NCBI RefSeq assembly: GCF_051014445.1
Contig: NW_027488368.1
Span: 26,572,001-26,636,000 of the forward strand
Direction: 5' to 3'
From: Colletes latitarsis
Taxonomy: Eukaryota > Arthropoda > Insecta > Hymenoptera > Colletidae
DNA: 64,000 bases
Positions within the stretch are counted from its first letter, which is position 1. Each line of letters opens with the position of its first letter. The translations under genes and the position numbers were made by a program. Below are positions 11,301 through 25,100 of the stretch, one piece after another. Under the pieces are notes generated by a model that had not been told where the DNA came from, did no database searches, and saw nothing but the letters and a program-made list of their open reading frames with translations.

Positions 11301-14300
11301 CTGTTTCGGTGTGGTACCACATTACTATGTAATCCAAACCAGAAAAGACCCAGGATCCAGACAACATGTATGTGAAGAATGCGAAAGTATGAGTCAGATG
11401 ATGGCAAATACCTGACCTAACCCAGCCATTACCGGTGTTTCCCCCTAAAATATTGATCGAAACCAGCTTTAATTGACTGTTTCGGCTTGCTACCACATTA
11501 CTACGTGATCCAAATCAGCAAGAGCCCAGAATCTGGTAAACAGGTATGCGAAAAATGCGAAAGTGTGAACAAGATGATTGCAAATACGAGAACTAACCCA
11601 GACGTAACCGGCGTTATCCTCGAAAATATTAATCGAATACAGGATTAATTGACTGTTCCAGTGTGGTACCACATTACTACGTGATCCAAACCGAAAAAAA
11701 CCCAGGATCTGGCCAACAAGTATGCAAAAATTGCGAAAGTATGAGCCAGATGATTGCAAATACCAGAACTAACCCAGACATAACCGGCGTTGTCCTCTAA
11801 AATATTAATCGCAACCAGGTTTAATTGACAGTTTCGATGTGGAACCACATTACTACGTAATCAAAACCTGAAAAAACCCAGGATCTTGCCATCAAGCATG
11901 CGAAGAATGCGAAAGTATGAGCCAGATGATTGCAAATACAAGAACTACCCCAGACATAACCGGCGTTATCCTCTAAAATATTATTCGGAACCAGGTTTAA
12001 TTGACCCCATCAGTGTGGTACCACATTACTACGTGATCCAAAAAAGCAAAATCCCAGGATCTGGCCAACAAGTATGCGAAAAATGCGAAAGTATGAGCCA
12101 GATGATTGCAAATACTAGAACTAACCCAGACATAACCGGCGTTATCCTCTAAAATATTAATCGGAACCAGGTTTCATTGTCTGTTCCAGTGTGGTACCAC
12201 AATACTACGTGATCCAAACCAGAAAAACCCACGATCTGGCCAACAGGTATGCGAAAAATGCTATATTATGTGCAAGATGATGGCAAATACCAGACCTAAC
12301 CGAGACATAACCGGCGTTATTCTCTAAAATATTAACCGCAACCAGGTTTAATTGACTGTTTCGGTGTGGAACCACATTACTATGTAATCAATCCAGAAAA
12401 TACCAAGGGTCTGACCAACAGGTATGCGAAAAATGCGAACGAATGAGCCAGATGATTGCAAATACCAGAAATAACCCAGACATAACCGGCGTCATCCTCT
12501 AAAATATAAATCGCAACCAGGTTTAATTGACTGTTTCGGCTTGGTACCACATTACTACGTGATCCAAATCAGCAAGAGCCCAGAATCTGGTAAACAGGTA
12601 TGCGAAAAATGCGAAAGTGTGAACTAGATGATTGCAAATACGAGAACTAACCCAGACATAACCGGCGTTATCCTCGAAAACATTAATCGAATACAGGATT
12701 AATAGACTGTTCCAGTGTGGTACCACATTACTATGTAATCAATCCAGAAAATACCCAGGGTCTGACCAACAGGTATGCGAAAAATGCGAACGAATGAGCC
12801 AGGTGATTGCAAATACCAGAAATAACCCAGACATAACCGGCGTTGTCCTCTAAAATATTAATCGCAACCAGGTTTACTTGACAGTTTCGGTGTGGAACCA
12901 CAATGCTACGTGATCCAAACCAGAAAAAACCCAGGATCTGGCCAACAAGTATGCGAAGAATGCGAAAGTATGAGTGAGATGATGACAAATACCAGACCTA
13001 ACCCAGACATAACCGGCGTTATCCTCTAAAATATTATTCGGAACCAGGTTTAATTGACCCCATCAGTGTGGTACCACATTACTACGTGATCCAAAAAAGC
13101 AAAATCCCAGGATCTGGCCAACAAGTATGCGAAAAATGCGAAAGTATGAGCCAGATGATTGCAAATACAAGAACTAACCCAGACATAACCGGCGTTATCC
13201 TCTAAAATATTAATCGCAACCAGGTTTAATTGACTGCTTCGGTGTGGTACCACATTACTATGTAATCCAAACCGGAAAAAACCCAGGATCTGACCAACAA
13301 GTATGCGAAGAATGCAATAGTATGTGTCAGATGATGGCAAATACCAGACCTAACCCAGACATAACTGGCGTTATCCTCTATAATATTAATCGGAACCAGG
13401 TTCAATTAGCAGTTTCAGTGTTGTACCACATTACTACGTGATCCAAATCAGCAAAAGCCCAGGATCTGGCCAACAAGTATGCGAAAAATGCGAAAGCAAG
13501 AGGAAGATAATTGCAAATACCATCCCTAACACAAACCTAACCGGCGCTGTTCTCTAAAATATTAATCGGAGCCAGGTTTAATTGACTGTCTCAGTCTGGT
13601 ACCACATTACTATGTAATCCAAACCGGAAAAAACCCAGGATCTGACCAACAAGTATGCGAAGAATGCAATAGTATGAGTCAGATGATGGCAAATACCAGA
13701 CCTAACCCAGACATAACTGGCGTTATCCTCTAAAATATTAATCGGAACCAGGTTCAATTAGCAGTTTCAGTGTTGTACCACATTACTACGTGATCCAAAT
13801 CAGCAAAAGCCCAGGATCTGGCCAACAAGTATGCGAAAAATGCGAAAGCAAGAGGAAGATAATTGCAAATACCATCCCTAACACAAACCTAACCGGCGCT
13901 GTTCTCTAAAATATTAATCGGAGCCAGGATTAACTGACTGTACCAGTGTGGTACCACATTACTACGTGATACAAATCAGAAAAAGCCCAGGATCCGTCCA
14001 ACAAGTATGCGAAAAATGCGAAAGCAAGAGGAAGATAATTGCAATTACCAGGCGGAGCCCAGACCTAGCCGGTGATATCCCCTAAAATGTTGATCGAATA
14101 CAGGTTGAATTGACTATTTCATTGTGGCGCCACATTAGTACGTGATCCTAACCAGTAAAAAACCCAGGATCTGGCCAACAAGTATGCGAAGAATGCGAAA
14201 GGATGAGTCAGATGATGGTAAATACCAGACATAACCGGCACTATCCTCTAAAATATTAATCAGAACCAGGTTTAATTGACTGTTTCGGTGTGGTACCACA

Positions 14301-15639
14301 TTACTATGTAATCCAAACCAGAAAAATCCCAGGATCTGGCCAAGAAGTATGCGAAGAATGCGAAGGTATGAGTCAGATGATGGCCAATATCAGACCTAAC
14401 CCAGACATAACTGGCGTTATCCTCTAAAATATTAATCGGAACCAGGTTTAATTGACAGTTTCAGTGTGGTACCACATTACTACGCGATACAAATCAGAAA
14501 AAGCCCAGGATCTGGCCAACAAGTATGCGAAAAATGCGAAAGCAAGAGGAAGATAATTGCAATTACCAGACGGAGCCCAGACCTAACCGGTGATATCCCC
14601 TAAAATGTTGATCGAATACAGGATGAATTGACTATTTCAATGTGGCACCACATTAGTACGTGATCCTAACCAGTAAAAAACACAGGATCTGGGCAACAAG
14701 AATGCAAAAAATGCGAAAGTATGAGGCAGATGATTGCAGATACCAGACCTAACACAAACCTAACCGGCGTTGTTCTCTAAAATATTAATCGGAACCAGGA
14801 TTAAATGACTGTTTCGGTGCGGTACCACCTTACAATGTGATCCGAACCAGAAAAAACCCAGGATCTGGCCAACAAGAATGCATAAAATGCGAAAGTATGA
14901 GGCAGATGATTGCAGATACCAGACCTAACACAAACCTAACCGGCGTTGTTCTCTAAAATATTAATCGGAACCAGGATTAATTGTCTGTTTCAGTGTGGTA
15001 CCACATTACTATGTAATCCAAACCAGAAAAGACCCAGGATCTAGACAACAAGTATGCGAAGAATGCGAAAGTATGAGTCAGATGATTGCAGATACCAGAC
15101 CTAACACAAACCTAACCGTTGTTGTTCTCTAAAATATTAATCGGAACCAGGATTAATTGTCTGTTTCAGTGCGGTACCACATTACTATGTAATCCAAACC
15201 AGAAAAGACCCAGGATCTAGACAACAAGTATGCGAAGAATGCGAAAGTATGAGTCAGATGATGGCAAATACCACACCTAACACAAACCTAACCGGCGTTG
15301 TTCTCTAAAATATTAATCGGAACCAGGTTTAATTGTCTGTTTCAGTGTGGTACCACATTCCAACGTGATCCAAACCGGAAAAAACCCAGGATCTTGTCAA
15401 CAAGAATACAAAACATGCCAAAGTATGAGGCAGATGATGACAAATACCAGACCTAACCCAGACATAACCGCCGTTATCCTCTAAAATATAAATCGCAACC
15501 AGGTTTAAATGACTGTTTCGGTGCGGTAGCACATTACTATGTGATCCAAACCGGAAAAACCCCAGGATCTAGACAACAAGTATGCGAAGAATGCGATAGT
15601 ATGAGGCAGATGATGGCAAATACCAGACCTAACCCAGAC
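8311..15639 (+). repeat. 7.3-kb block, copy 1 (offset 10,864)
   Basis: Positions 8311-15639 align with 19175-26503 without a gap that I could see. The left break lies at the aaccagg following tattattcgg; the right break is at acccagac followed by gtaacc here and by ataact in copy 2. The only difference I noticed is near 15409 (aatac here, aatgc in the copy). Two copies this long and this similar imply a very recent event. The block contains about 42 monomers, including several shortened ones. Confidence 0.88.
12878..15639 (+). repeat. 2.8-kb sub-block, copy 1 of 3 (offset 2,807)
   Basis: This right-hand part of the 7.3-kb block is repeated next door at 15685-18446 and again at 23742-26503. 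The offset of 2,807 is sixteen monomers minus 9 bases. Within it, 13244-13630 and 13600-13920 are themselves similar (both carry gcagtttcagtgttgtacc), so the block has an inner repeat as well. Confidence 0.87.
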
Positions 15640-15684
15640 GTAACCGGCGTTATCCTCTAAAATATTAAACGGTACCAGGTTTAA

Positions 15685-18446
15685 TTGACAGTTTCGGTGT
15701 GGAACCACAATGCTACGTGATCCAAACCAGAAAAAACCCAGGATCTGGCCAACAAGTATGCGAAGAATGCGAAAGTATGAGTGAGATGATGACAAATACC
15801 AGACCTAACCCAGACATAACCGGCGTTATCCTCTAAAATATTATTCGGAACCAGGTTTAATTGACCCCATCAGTGTGGTACCACATTACTACGTGATCCA
15901 AAAAAGCAAAATCCCAGGATCTGGCCAACAAGTATGCGAAAAATGCGAAAGTATGAGCCAGATGATTGCAAATACAAGAACTAACCCAGACATAACCGGC
16001 GTTATCCTCTAAAATATTAATCGCAACCAGGTTTAATTGACTGCTTCGGTGTGGTACCACATTACTATGTAATCCAAACCGGAAAAAACCCAGGATCTGA
16101 CCAACAAGTATGCGAAGAATGCAATAGTATGTGTCAGATGATGGCAAATACCAGACCTAACCCAGACATAACTGGCGTTATCCTCTATAATATTAATCGG
16201 AACCAGGTTCAATTAGCAGTTTCAGTGTTGTACCACATTACTACGTGATCCAAATCAGCAAAAGCCCAGGATCTGGCCAACAAGTATGCGAAGAATGCGA
16301 AAGTATGAGTCAGATGATGGCAAATACCACACCTAACACAAACCTAACCGGCGTTGTTCTCTAAAATATTAATCGGAACCAGGTTTAATTGTCTGTTTCA
16401 GTGTGGTACCACATTCCAACGTGATCCAAACCGGAAAAAACCCAGGATCTGACCAACAAGTATGCGAAGAATGCAATAGTATGAGTCAGATGATGGCAAA
16501 TACCAGACCTAACCCAGACATAACTGGCGTTATCCTCTAAAATATTAATCGGAACCAGGTTCAATTAGCAGTTTCAGTGTTGTACCACATTACTACGTGA
16601 TCCAAATCAGCAAAAGCCCAGGATCTGGCCAACAAGTATGCGAAAAATGCGAAAGCAAGAGGAAGATAATTGCAAATACCATCCCTAACACAAACCTAAC
16701 CGGCGCTGTTCTCTAAAATATTAATCGGAGCCAGGATTAACTGACTGTACCAGTGTGGTACCACATTACTACGTGATACAAATCAGAAAAAGCCCAGGAT
16801 CCGTCCAACAAGTATGCGAAAAATGCGAAAGCAAGAGGAAGATAATTGCAATTACCAGGCGGAGCCCAGACCTAGCCGGTGATATCCCCTAAAATGTTGA
16901 TCGAATACAGGTTGAATTGACTATTTCATTGTGGCGCCACATTAGTACGTGATCCTAACCAGTAAAAAACCCAGGATCTGGCCAACAAGTATGCGAAGAA
17001 TGCGAAAGGATGAGTCAGATGATGGTAAATACCAGACATAACCGGCACTATCCTCTAAAATATTAATCAGAACCAGGTTTAATTGACTGTTTCGGTGTGG
17101 TACCACATTACTATGTAATCCAAACCAGAAAAATCCCAGGATCTGGCCAAGAAGTATGCGAAGAATGCGAAGGTATGAGTCAGATGATGGCCAATATCAG
17201 ACCTAACCCAGACATAACTGGCGTTATCCTCTAAAATATTAATCGGAACCAGGTTTAATTGACAGTTTCAGTGTGGTACCACATTACTACGCGATACAAA
17301 TCAGAAAAAGCCCAGGATCTGGCCAACAAGTATGCGAAAAATGCGAAAGCAAGAGGAAGATAATTGCAATTACCAGACGGAGCCCAGACCTAACCGGTGA
17401 TATCCCCTAAAATGTTGATCGAATACAGGATGAATTGACTATTTCAATGTGGCACCACATTAGTACGTGATCCTAACCAGTAAAAAACACAGGATCTGGG
17501 CAACAAGAATGCAAAAAATGCGAAAGTATGAGGCAGATGATTGCAGATACCAGACCTAACACAAACCTAACCGGCGTTGTTCTCTAAAATATTAATCGGA
17601 ACCAGGATTAAATGACTGTTTCGGTGCGGTACCACCTTACAATGTGATCCGAACCAGAAAAAACCCAGGATCTGGCCAACAAGAATGCATAAAATGCGAA
17701 AGTATGAGGCAGATGATTGCAGATACCAGACCTAACACAAACCTAACCGGCGTTGTTCTCTAAAATATTAATCGGAACCAGGATTAATTGTCTGTTTCAG
17801 TGTGGTACCACATTACTATGTAATCCAAACCAGAAAAGACCCAGGATCTAGACAACAAGTATGCGAAGAATGCGAAAGTATGAGTCAGATGATTGCAGAT
17901 ACCAGACCTAACACAAACCTAACCGTTGTTGTTCTCTAAAATATTAATCGGAACCAGGATTAATTGTCTGTTTCAGTGCGGTACCACATTACTATGTAAT
18001 CCAAACCAGAAAAGACCCAGGATCTAGACAACAAGTATGCGAAGAATGCGAAAGTATGAGTCAGATGATGGCAAATACCACACCTAACACAAACCTAACC
18101 GGCGTTGTTCTCTAAAATATTAATCGGAACCAGGTTTAATTGTCTGTTTCAGTGTGGTACCACATTCCAACGTGATCCAAACCGGAAAAAACCCAGGATC
18201 TTGTCAACAAGAATGCAAAACATGCCAAAGTATGAGGCAGATGATGACAAATACCAGACCTAACCCAGACATAACCGCCGTTATCCTCTAAAATATAAAT
18301 CGCAACCAGGTTTAAATGACTGTTTCGGTGCGGTAGCACATTACTATGTGATCCAAACCGGAAAAACCCCAGGATCTAGACAACAAGTATGCGAAGAATG
18401 CGATAGTATGAGGCAGATGATGGCAAATACCAGACCTAACCCAGAC
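15685..18446 (+). repeat. 2.8-kb sub-block, copy 2 of 3
   Basis: Directly follows copy 1. The short join at 15640-15684 reads gtaaccggcgtt and aaacggtaccagg, a form otherwise found in the 27-53 kb region, so the join is not a plain head-to-tail one. The copy differs from copy 1 mainly in one patch at 16293-16423. Confidence 0.87.
16293..16423 (+). other. Conversion-like patch inside a duplicated block
   Basis: Sub-block copies 1 and 2 agree on both sides of this tract, at the same offset of 2,807, but differ at many positions within it. Here copy 1 carries the agcaagagg and tctcagtctgg forms. Copy 2 carries gtatgagtcag, ccacacctaac and acattccaacgtg instead, matching 15237-15367 (exactly six monomers upstream) as far as I can see. 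A tract swapped without changing length is what gene conversion or a double exchange would leave. Confidence 0.75.
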
Positions 18447-19174
18447 ATAACTGCCGTTATCCTCCAATATATTAATCGGAACCTGGTTTAATAGACAGTT
18501 TTGAGCGTAGTACCACATTGCTACGTGATCCAAATCAGAAAAAGCCCAGGATATGGCCAACAAGAATGCATAAAATGCGAAAGTATGAGCTAGATGATGG
18601 CAAATACCAGACATAACCGCCGTTATCCTCTAAAATATAAACCGCAACCAGGTTTAATTGACTGTTTCGGTGTGGTAAAAGAATACTATGTAAGCCAAAC
18701 CAGAAAAGACCCAGGATCTGGCCAACAAGTATGCGAAGAATGCGAAAGGATGAGTCAGATGATGGCAAATACCAGACCTAACCCAGACATAACCGCCCTT
18801 ATCCTCTAAAATATTAATCAGAACCAGGTTTAATTGACTGTTTCGGTGTGGTGCCACATTTCTACGTGATCGAAACTAGAAAAAGCCCAGGTTCTGGCCA
18901 TTCAAGTATGCGAAGAATGCGAAAGGATGTGTCAGGTGATGGCAAATACCAGACCTTACCCAGACATAACCGGCGTTATCCTCTAAAATATTAATCCAAA
19001 CCAGGTTTAATTGACTGTTTCGGTGTGGTACCACATTACTATGTAATCCAAACCAGAAAAATCCCAGGATCTGGCCAAGAAGTATGCGAAGAATGCGAAG
19101 GTATGAGTCAGATGATGGCCAATACCAGACCTAACCCAGACATAACTGGCGTTATCCTCTAAAATATTAATCGC
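18447..19174 (+). repeat. Bridge between the 7.3-kb copies
   Basis: Two pieces make up this stretch. Positions 18447-18673 match 26504-26730 (offset 8,057) and include an 11-bp-shortened monomer near 18606. Positions 18673-19175 match 10431-10933 (offset 8,242), including the odd ggtaaaagaatactatg form. No unrelated sequence is present. Confidence 0.78.
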
Positions 19175-22100
19175 AACCAGGTTTAATTGACCCCATCAGT
19201 GTGGTACCACATTACTACGTGATCCAAAAAAGCAAAATCCCAGGATCTGGCCAACAAGTATGCGAAAAATGCGAAAGTATGAGCCAGATGATTGCAAATA
19301 CTAGAACTAACCCAGACATAACCGGCGTTATCCTCTAAAATATTAATCGGAACCAGGTTTCATTGTTTGTTCCAGTGTGGTTCCACAATACTACGTGATC
19401 CAAACCAGAAAAACCCACGATCTGGCCAACAGGTATGCGAAAAATGCTATATTATGTGCAAGATAATGGCAAATACCAGACCTAACCGTGACATAACCGG
19501 CGTTATTCTCTAAAATATTAACCGCAACCAGGTTTAATTGACTGTTTCGGTGTTGTACCACATTACTATGTAATCAATCCAGAAAATACCAAGGGTCTGA
19601 CCAACAGGTATGCGAAAAATGCGAACGAATGAGCCAGATGATTGCAAATACCAGAAATAACCCAGACATAACCGGCGTCATCCTCTAAAATATAAATCGC
19701 AACCAGGTTTAATTGACCCCATCAGTGTGGTACCACATTACTACGTGATCCAAACCGGAATATACCCAGGATGCGGCCATCAAGAATGCAAAACATGCGA
19801 AAGTATGAGGCAGATGATGGCAAATACCAGACCTAACCCAGACATAACCGGCGTTATTCTCTAAAATATTAACCGCAACCAGGTTTAATTGACTGTTTCG
19901 GTGTGGTACCACATTACTATGTAATCCAAACCAGAAAAAACCCAGGATCTAGACAAGAAGTATGCGAAGAATGCGAAAGTATGAGTCAGATGATGGCAAA
20001 TACCCAGACATAACCGGTGTTTCCCCTTTAAAATATTGATCGAAACCAGCATTTATTGACTGTTTCGGTTTGGTAGCACATTACTACGTGATCCAAATCA
20101 GCAAGAGCCCAGGATCTGGCCATTCAAGTATGCGAAGAATGCGAAAGTATTAGCTAGGTGATTGCAAATACTGGAACTAACCCAGACGTAACCGGCGTTA
20201 TTCTCTAAAGTATTAATCTGAACCAGGATTAACTGACTGTACCAGTGTGGTACCACATTACTACGTGATACAAATCAGAAAAAGCCCAGGATCCGTCCAA
20301 CAAGTATGCGAAAAATGCGAAAGCAAGAGGAAGATAATTGCAATTACCAGGCGGAGCCCAGACCTAGCCGGTGATATCCCCTAAAATGTTGATCGAATAC
20401 AGGTTGAATTGACTATTTCATTGTGGCGCCACATTAGTACGTGATCCTAACCAGTAAAAAACCCAGGATCTGGCCAACAAGTATGCGAAGAATGCGAAAG
20501 GATGAGTCAGATGATGGTAAATACCAGACATAACCGGCGCTATCCTCTAAAATATTAATCAGAACCAGGTTTAATTGACTGTTCCAGTGTGGTACCACAT
20601 TACTACGTGATACAAATCTGCAAAAGCCCAGGATCTGGCTATCAAGAATGCGAAAAATGCGAAAGTATGAGCTAGATGATGGCAAATACCAGACCTAACC
20701 CAGACATAACTGGCGTTATCCTCTAAAATATTAATCGCAACCAGGTTTAATTGACTGTTTCGGTGTGGTACCACAATACTATGTAATCCAAACCAGAAAA
20801 GACCCAGGATCTAGACTACAAGTATGTGAAGAATGCGAAAGTATGAGTCAGATGATGGCAAATACCAGACCTAACCCAGACATTACCGGTGTTTCCCCTT
20901 AAAGTATTGATCGAAACCAGCTTTAATTGACTGTTTCGGTGTGGTAACACATTTCTACGAGATCCAAATCAGCAAAAGCCCAGGATCTGGCCAACAAGTA
21001 TGCGAAAAATGCGAAAGCAAGAGGAAGATAATTGCAATTACCAGACGGAGCCCAGACCTAGCCGGTGATATCCCCTAAAATGTTGATCGAATACAGGTTG
21101 AATTGACTATTTCATTGTGGCACCACATTAGTACGTGATCCTAACCAGTAAAAAACACAGGATCTGGCCAACCAGAGGGCAAAAATTGCGAAAGTATGAG
21201 CTAGATGATGGCAAATACCAGACCTAACCCAGACATAACTGGCGTTATCCTCTAAAATATTAATCGCAACCAGGTTTAATTGACTGTTTCGGTGTGGTAA
21301 AAGAATACTATGTAAGCCAAACCAGAAAAGACCCAGGATCTGGCCAACAAGTATGCGAAGAATGCGAAAGGATGAGTCAGATGATGGCAAATACCAGACC
21401 TAACCCAGACATAACCGCCCTTATCCTCTAAAATATTAATCAGAACCAGGTTTAATTGACTGTTTCGGTGTGGTGCCACATTTCTACGTGATCGAAACTA
21501 GAAAAAGCCCAGGTTCTGGCCATTCAAGTATGCGAAGAATGCGAAAGGATGTGTCAGGTGATGGCAAATACCAGACCTTACCCAGACATAACCGGCGTTA
21601 TCCTCTAAAATATTAATCCAAACCAGGTTTAATTGACTGTTTCGGTGTGGTACCACATTACTATGTAATCCAAACCAGAAAAATCCCAGGATCTGGCCAA
21701 GAAGTATGCGAAGAATGCGAAGGTATGAGTCAGATGATGGCCAATACCAGACCTAACCCAGACATAACTGGCGTTATCCTCTAAAATATTAATCGCAACC
21801 AGGTTTAATTGACAGTTTCGGTGTGGTGCCACATTACTACGTAATCCAAACCGGAAAAAAGCCAGGTTCTGGTCAACAAGTATGCGAAAAATGCGAAAGT
21901 ATGAGCTAGATGACGGCAAATAGCAGACCTAACCCAGACAAAACCGGCGTTATCCTCTAAAATATTAATCGGAACCAGGTTTAATTGACTGTTTCGGTGC
22001 GGTACCACATTACCATGTGATCCAAACCAGAAAAAACTCAGGATCTGGCCAACAAGTATGCGAAAAATGCGAAAGTATGAGCTAGATGACGGCAAATAGC

Positions 22101-25100
22101 AGACCTAACCCAGACAAAACCGGCGTTATCCTCTAAAATATTAATCGGAACCAGGTTTAATTGACTGTTTCGGTGTGGTACCACATTACTATGTAATCCA
22201 AACCAGAAAAGACCCAGGATCCAGACAACATGTATGTGAAGAATGCGAAAGTATGAGTCAGATGATGGCAAATACCTGACCTAACCCAGCCATTACCGGT
22301 GTTTCCCCCTAAAATATTGATCGAAACCAGCTTTAATTGACTGTTTCGGCTTGCTACCACATTACTACGTGATCCAAATCAGCAAGAGCCCAGAATCTGG
22401 TAAACAGGTATGCGAAAAATGCGAAAGTGTGAACAAGATGATTGCAAATACGAGAACTAACCCAGACGTAACCGGCGTTATCCTCGAAAATATTAATCGA
22501 ATACAGGATTAATTGACTGTTCCAGTGTGGTACCACATTACTACGTGATCCAAACCGAAAAAAACCCAGGATCTGGCCAACAAGTATGCAAAAATTGCGA
22601 AAGTATGAGCCAGATGATTGCAAATACCAGAACTAACCCAGACATAACCGGCGTTGTCCTCTAAAATATTAATCGCAACCAGGTTTAATTGACAGTTTCG
22701 ATGTGGAACCACATTACTACGTAATCAAAACCTGAAAAAACCCAGGATCTTGCCATCAAGCATGCGAAGAATGCGAAAGTATGAGCCAGATGATTGCAAA
22801 TACAAGAACTACCCCAGACATAACCGGCGTTATCCTCTAAAATATTATTCGGAACCAGGTTTAATTGACCCCATCAGTGTGGTACCACATTACTACGTGA
22901 TCCAAAAAAGCAAAATCCCAGGATCTGGCCAACAAGTATGCGAAAAATGCGAAAGTATGAGCCAGATGATTGCAAATACTAGAACTAACCCAGACATAAC
23001 CGGCGTTATCCTCTAAAATATTAATCGGAACCAGGTTTCATTGTCTGTTCCAGTGTGGTACCACAATACTACGTGATCCAAACCAGAAAAACCCACGATC
23101 TGGCCAACAGGTATGCGAAAAATGCTATATTATGTGCAAGATGATGGCAAATACCAGACCTAACCGAGACATAACCGGCGTTATTCTCTAAAATATTAAC
23201 CGCAACCAGGTTTAATTGACTGTTTCGGTGTGGAACCACATTACTATGTAATCAATCCAGAAAATACCAAGGGTCTGACCAACAGGTATGCGAAAAATGC
23301 GAACGAATGAGCCAGATGATTGCAAATACCAGAAATAACCCAGACATAACCGGCGTCATCCTCTAAAATATAAATCGCAACCAGGTTTAATTGACTGTTT
23401 CGGCTTGGTACCACATTACTACGTGATCCAAATCAGCAAGAGCCCAGAATCTGGTAAACAGGTATGCGAAAAATGCGAAAGTGTGAACTAGATGATTGCA
23501 AATACGAGAACTAACCCAGACATAACCGGCGTTATCCTCGAAAACATTAATCGAATACAGGATTAATAGACTGTTCCAGTGTGGTACCACATTACTATGT
23601 AATCAATCCAGAAAATACCCAGGGTCTGACCAACAGGTATGCGAAAAATGCGAACGAATGAGCCAGGTGATTGCAAATACCAGAAATAACCCAGACATAA
23701 CCGGCGTTGTCCTCTAAAATATTAATCGCAACCAGGTTTACTTGACAGTTTCGGTGTGGAACCACAATGCTACGTGATCCAAACCAGAAAAAACCCAGGA
23801 TCTGGCCAACAAGTATGCGAAGAATGCGAAAGTATGAGTGAGATGATGACAAATACCAGACCTAACCCAGACATAACCGGCGTTATCCTCTAAAATATTA
23901 TTCGGAACCAGGTTTAATTGACCCCATCAGTGTGGTACCACATTACTACGTGATCCAAAAAAGCAAAATCCCAGGATCTGGCCAACAAGTATGCGAAAAA
24001 TGCGAAAGTATGAGCCAGATGATTGCAAATACAAGAACTAACCCAGACATAACCGGCGTTATCCTCTAAAATATTAATCGCAACCAGGTTTAATTGACTG
24101 CTTCGGTGTGGTACCACATTACTATGTAATCCAAACCGGAAAAAACCCAGGATCTGACCAACAAGTATGCGAAGAATGCAATAGTATGTGTCAGATGATG
24201 GCAAATACCAGACCTAACCCAGACATAACTGGCGTTATCCTCTATAATATTAATCGGAACCAGGTTCAATTAGCAGTTTCAGTGTTGTACCACATTACTA
24301 CGTGATCCAAATCAGCAAAAGCCCAGGATCTGGCCAACAAGTATGCGAAAAATGCGAAAGCAAGAGGAAGATAATTGCAAATACCATCCCTAACACAAAC
24401 CTAACCGGCGCTGTTCTCTAAAATATTAATCGGAGCCAGGTTTAATTGACTGTCTCAGTCTGGTACCACATTACTATGTAATCCAAACCGGAAAAAACCC
24501 AGGATCTGACCAACAAGTATGCGAAGAATGCAATAGTATGAGTCAGATGATGGCAAATACCAGACCTAACCCAGACATAACTGGCGTTATCCTCTAAAAT
24601 ATTAATCGGAACCAGGTTCAATTAGCAGTTTCAGTGTTGTACCACATTACTACGTGATCCAAATCAGCAAAAGCCCAGGATCTGGCCAACAAGTATGCGA
24701 AAAATGCGAAAGCAAGAGGAAGATAATTGCAAATACCATCCCTAACACAAACCTAACCGGCGCTGTTCTCTAAAATATTAATCGGAGCCAGGATTAACTG
24801 ACTGTACCAGTGTGGTACCACATTACTACGTGATACAAATCAGAAAAAGCCCAGGATCCGTCCAACAAGTATGCGAAAAATGCGAAAGCAAGAGGAAGAT
24901 AATTGCAATTACCAGGCGGAGCCCAGACCTAGCCGGTGATATCCCCTAAAATGTTGATCGAATACAGGTTGAATTGACTATTTCATTGTGGCGCCACATT
25001 AGTACGTGATCCTAACCAGTAAAAAACCCAGGATCTGGCCAACAAGTATGCGAAGAATGCGAAAGGATGAGTCAGATGATGGTAAATACCAGACATAACC

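Noticed and set aside
16293..16423. Reading this tract as an insertion
   Set aside because: The offset to the sister copy is 2,807 on both sides, so no net length was added.
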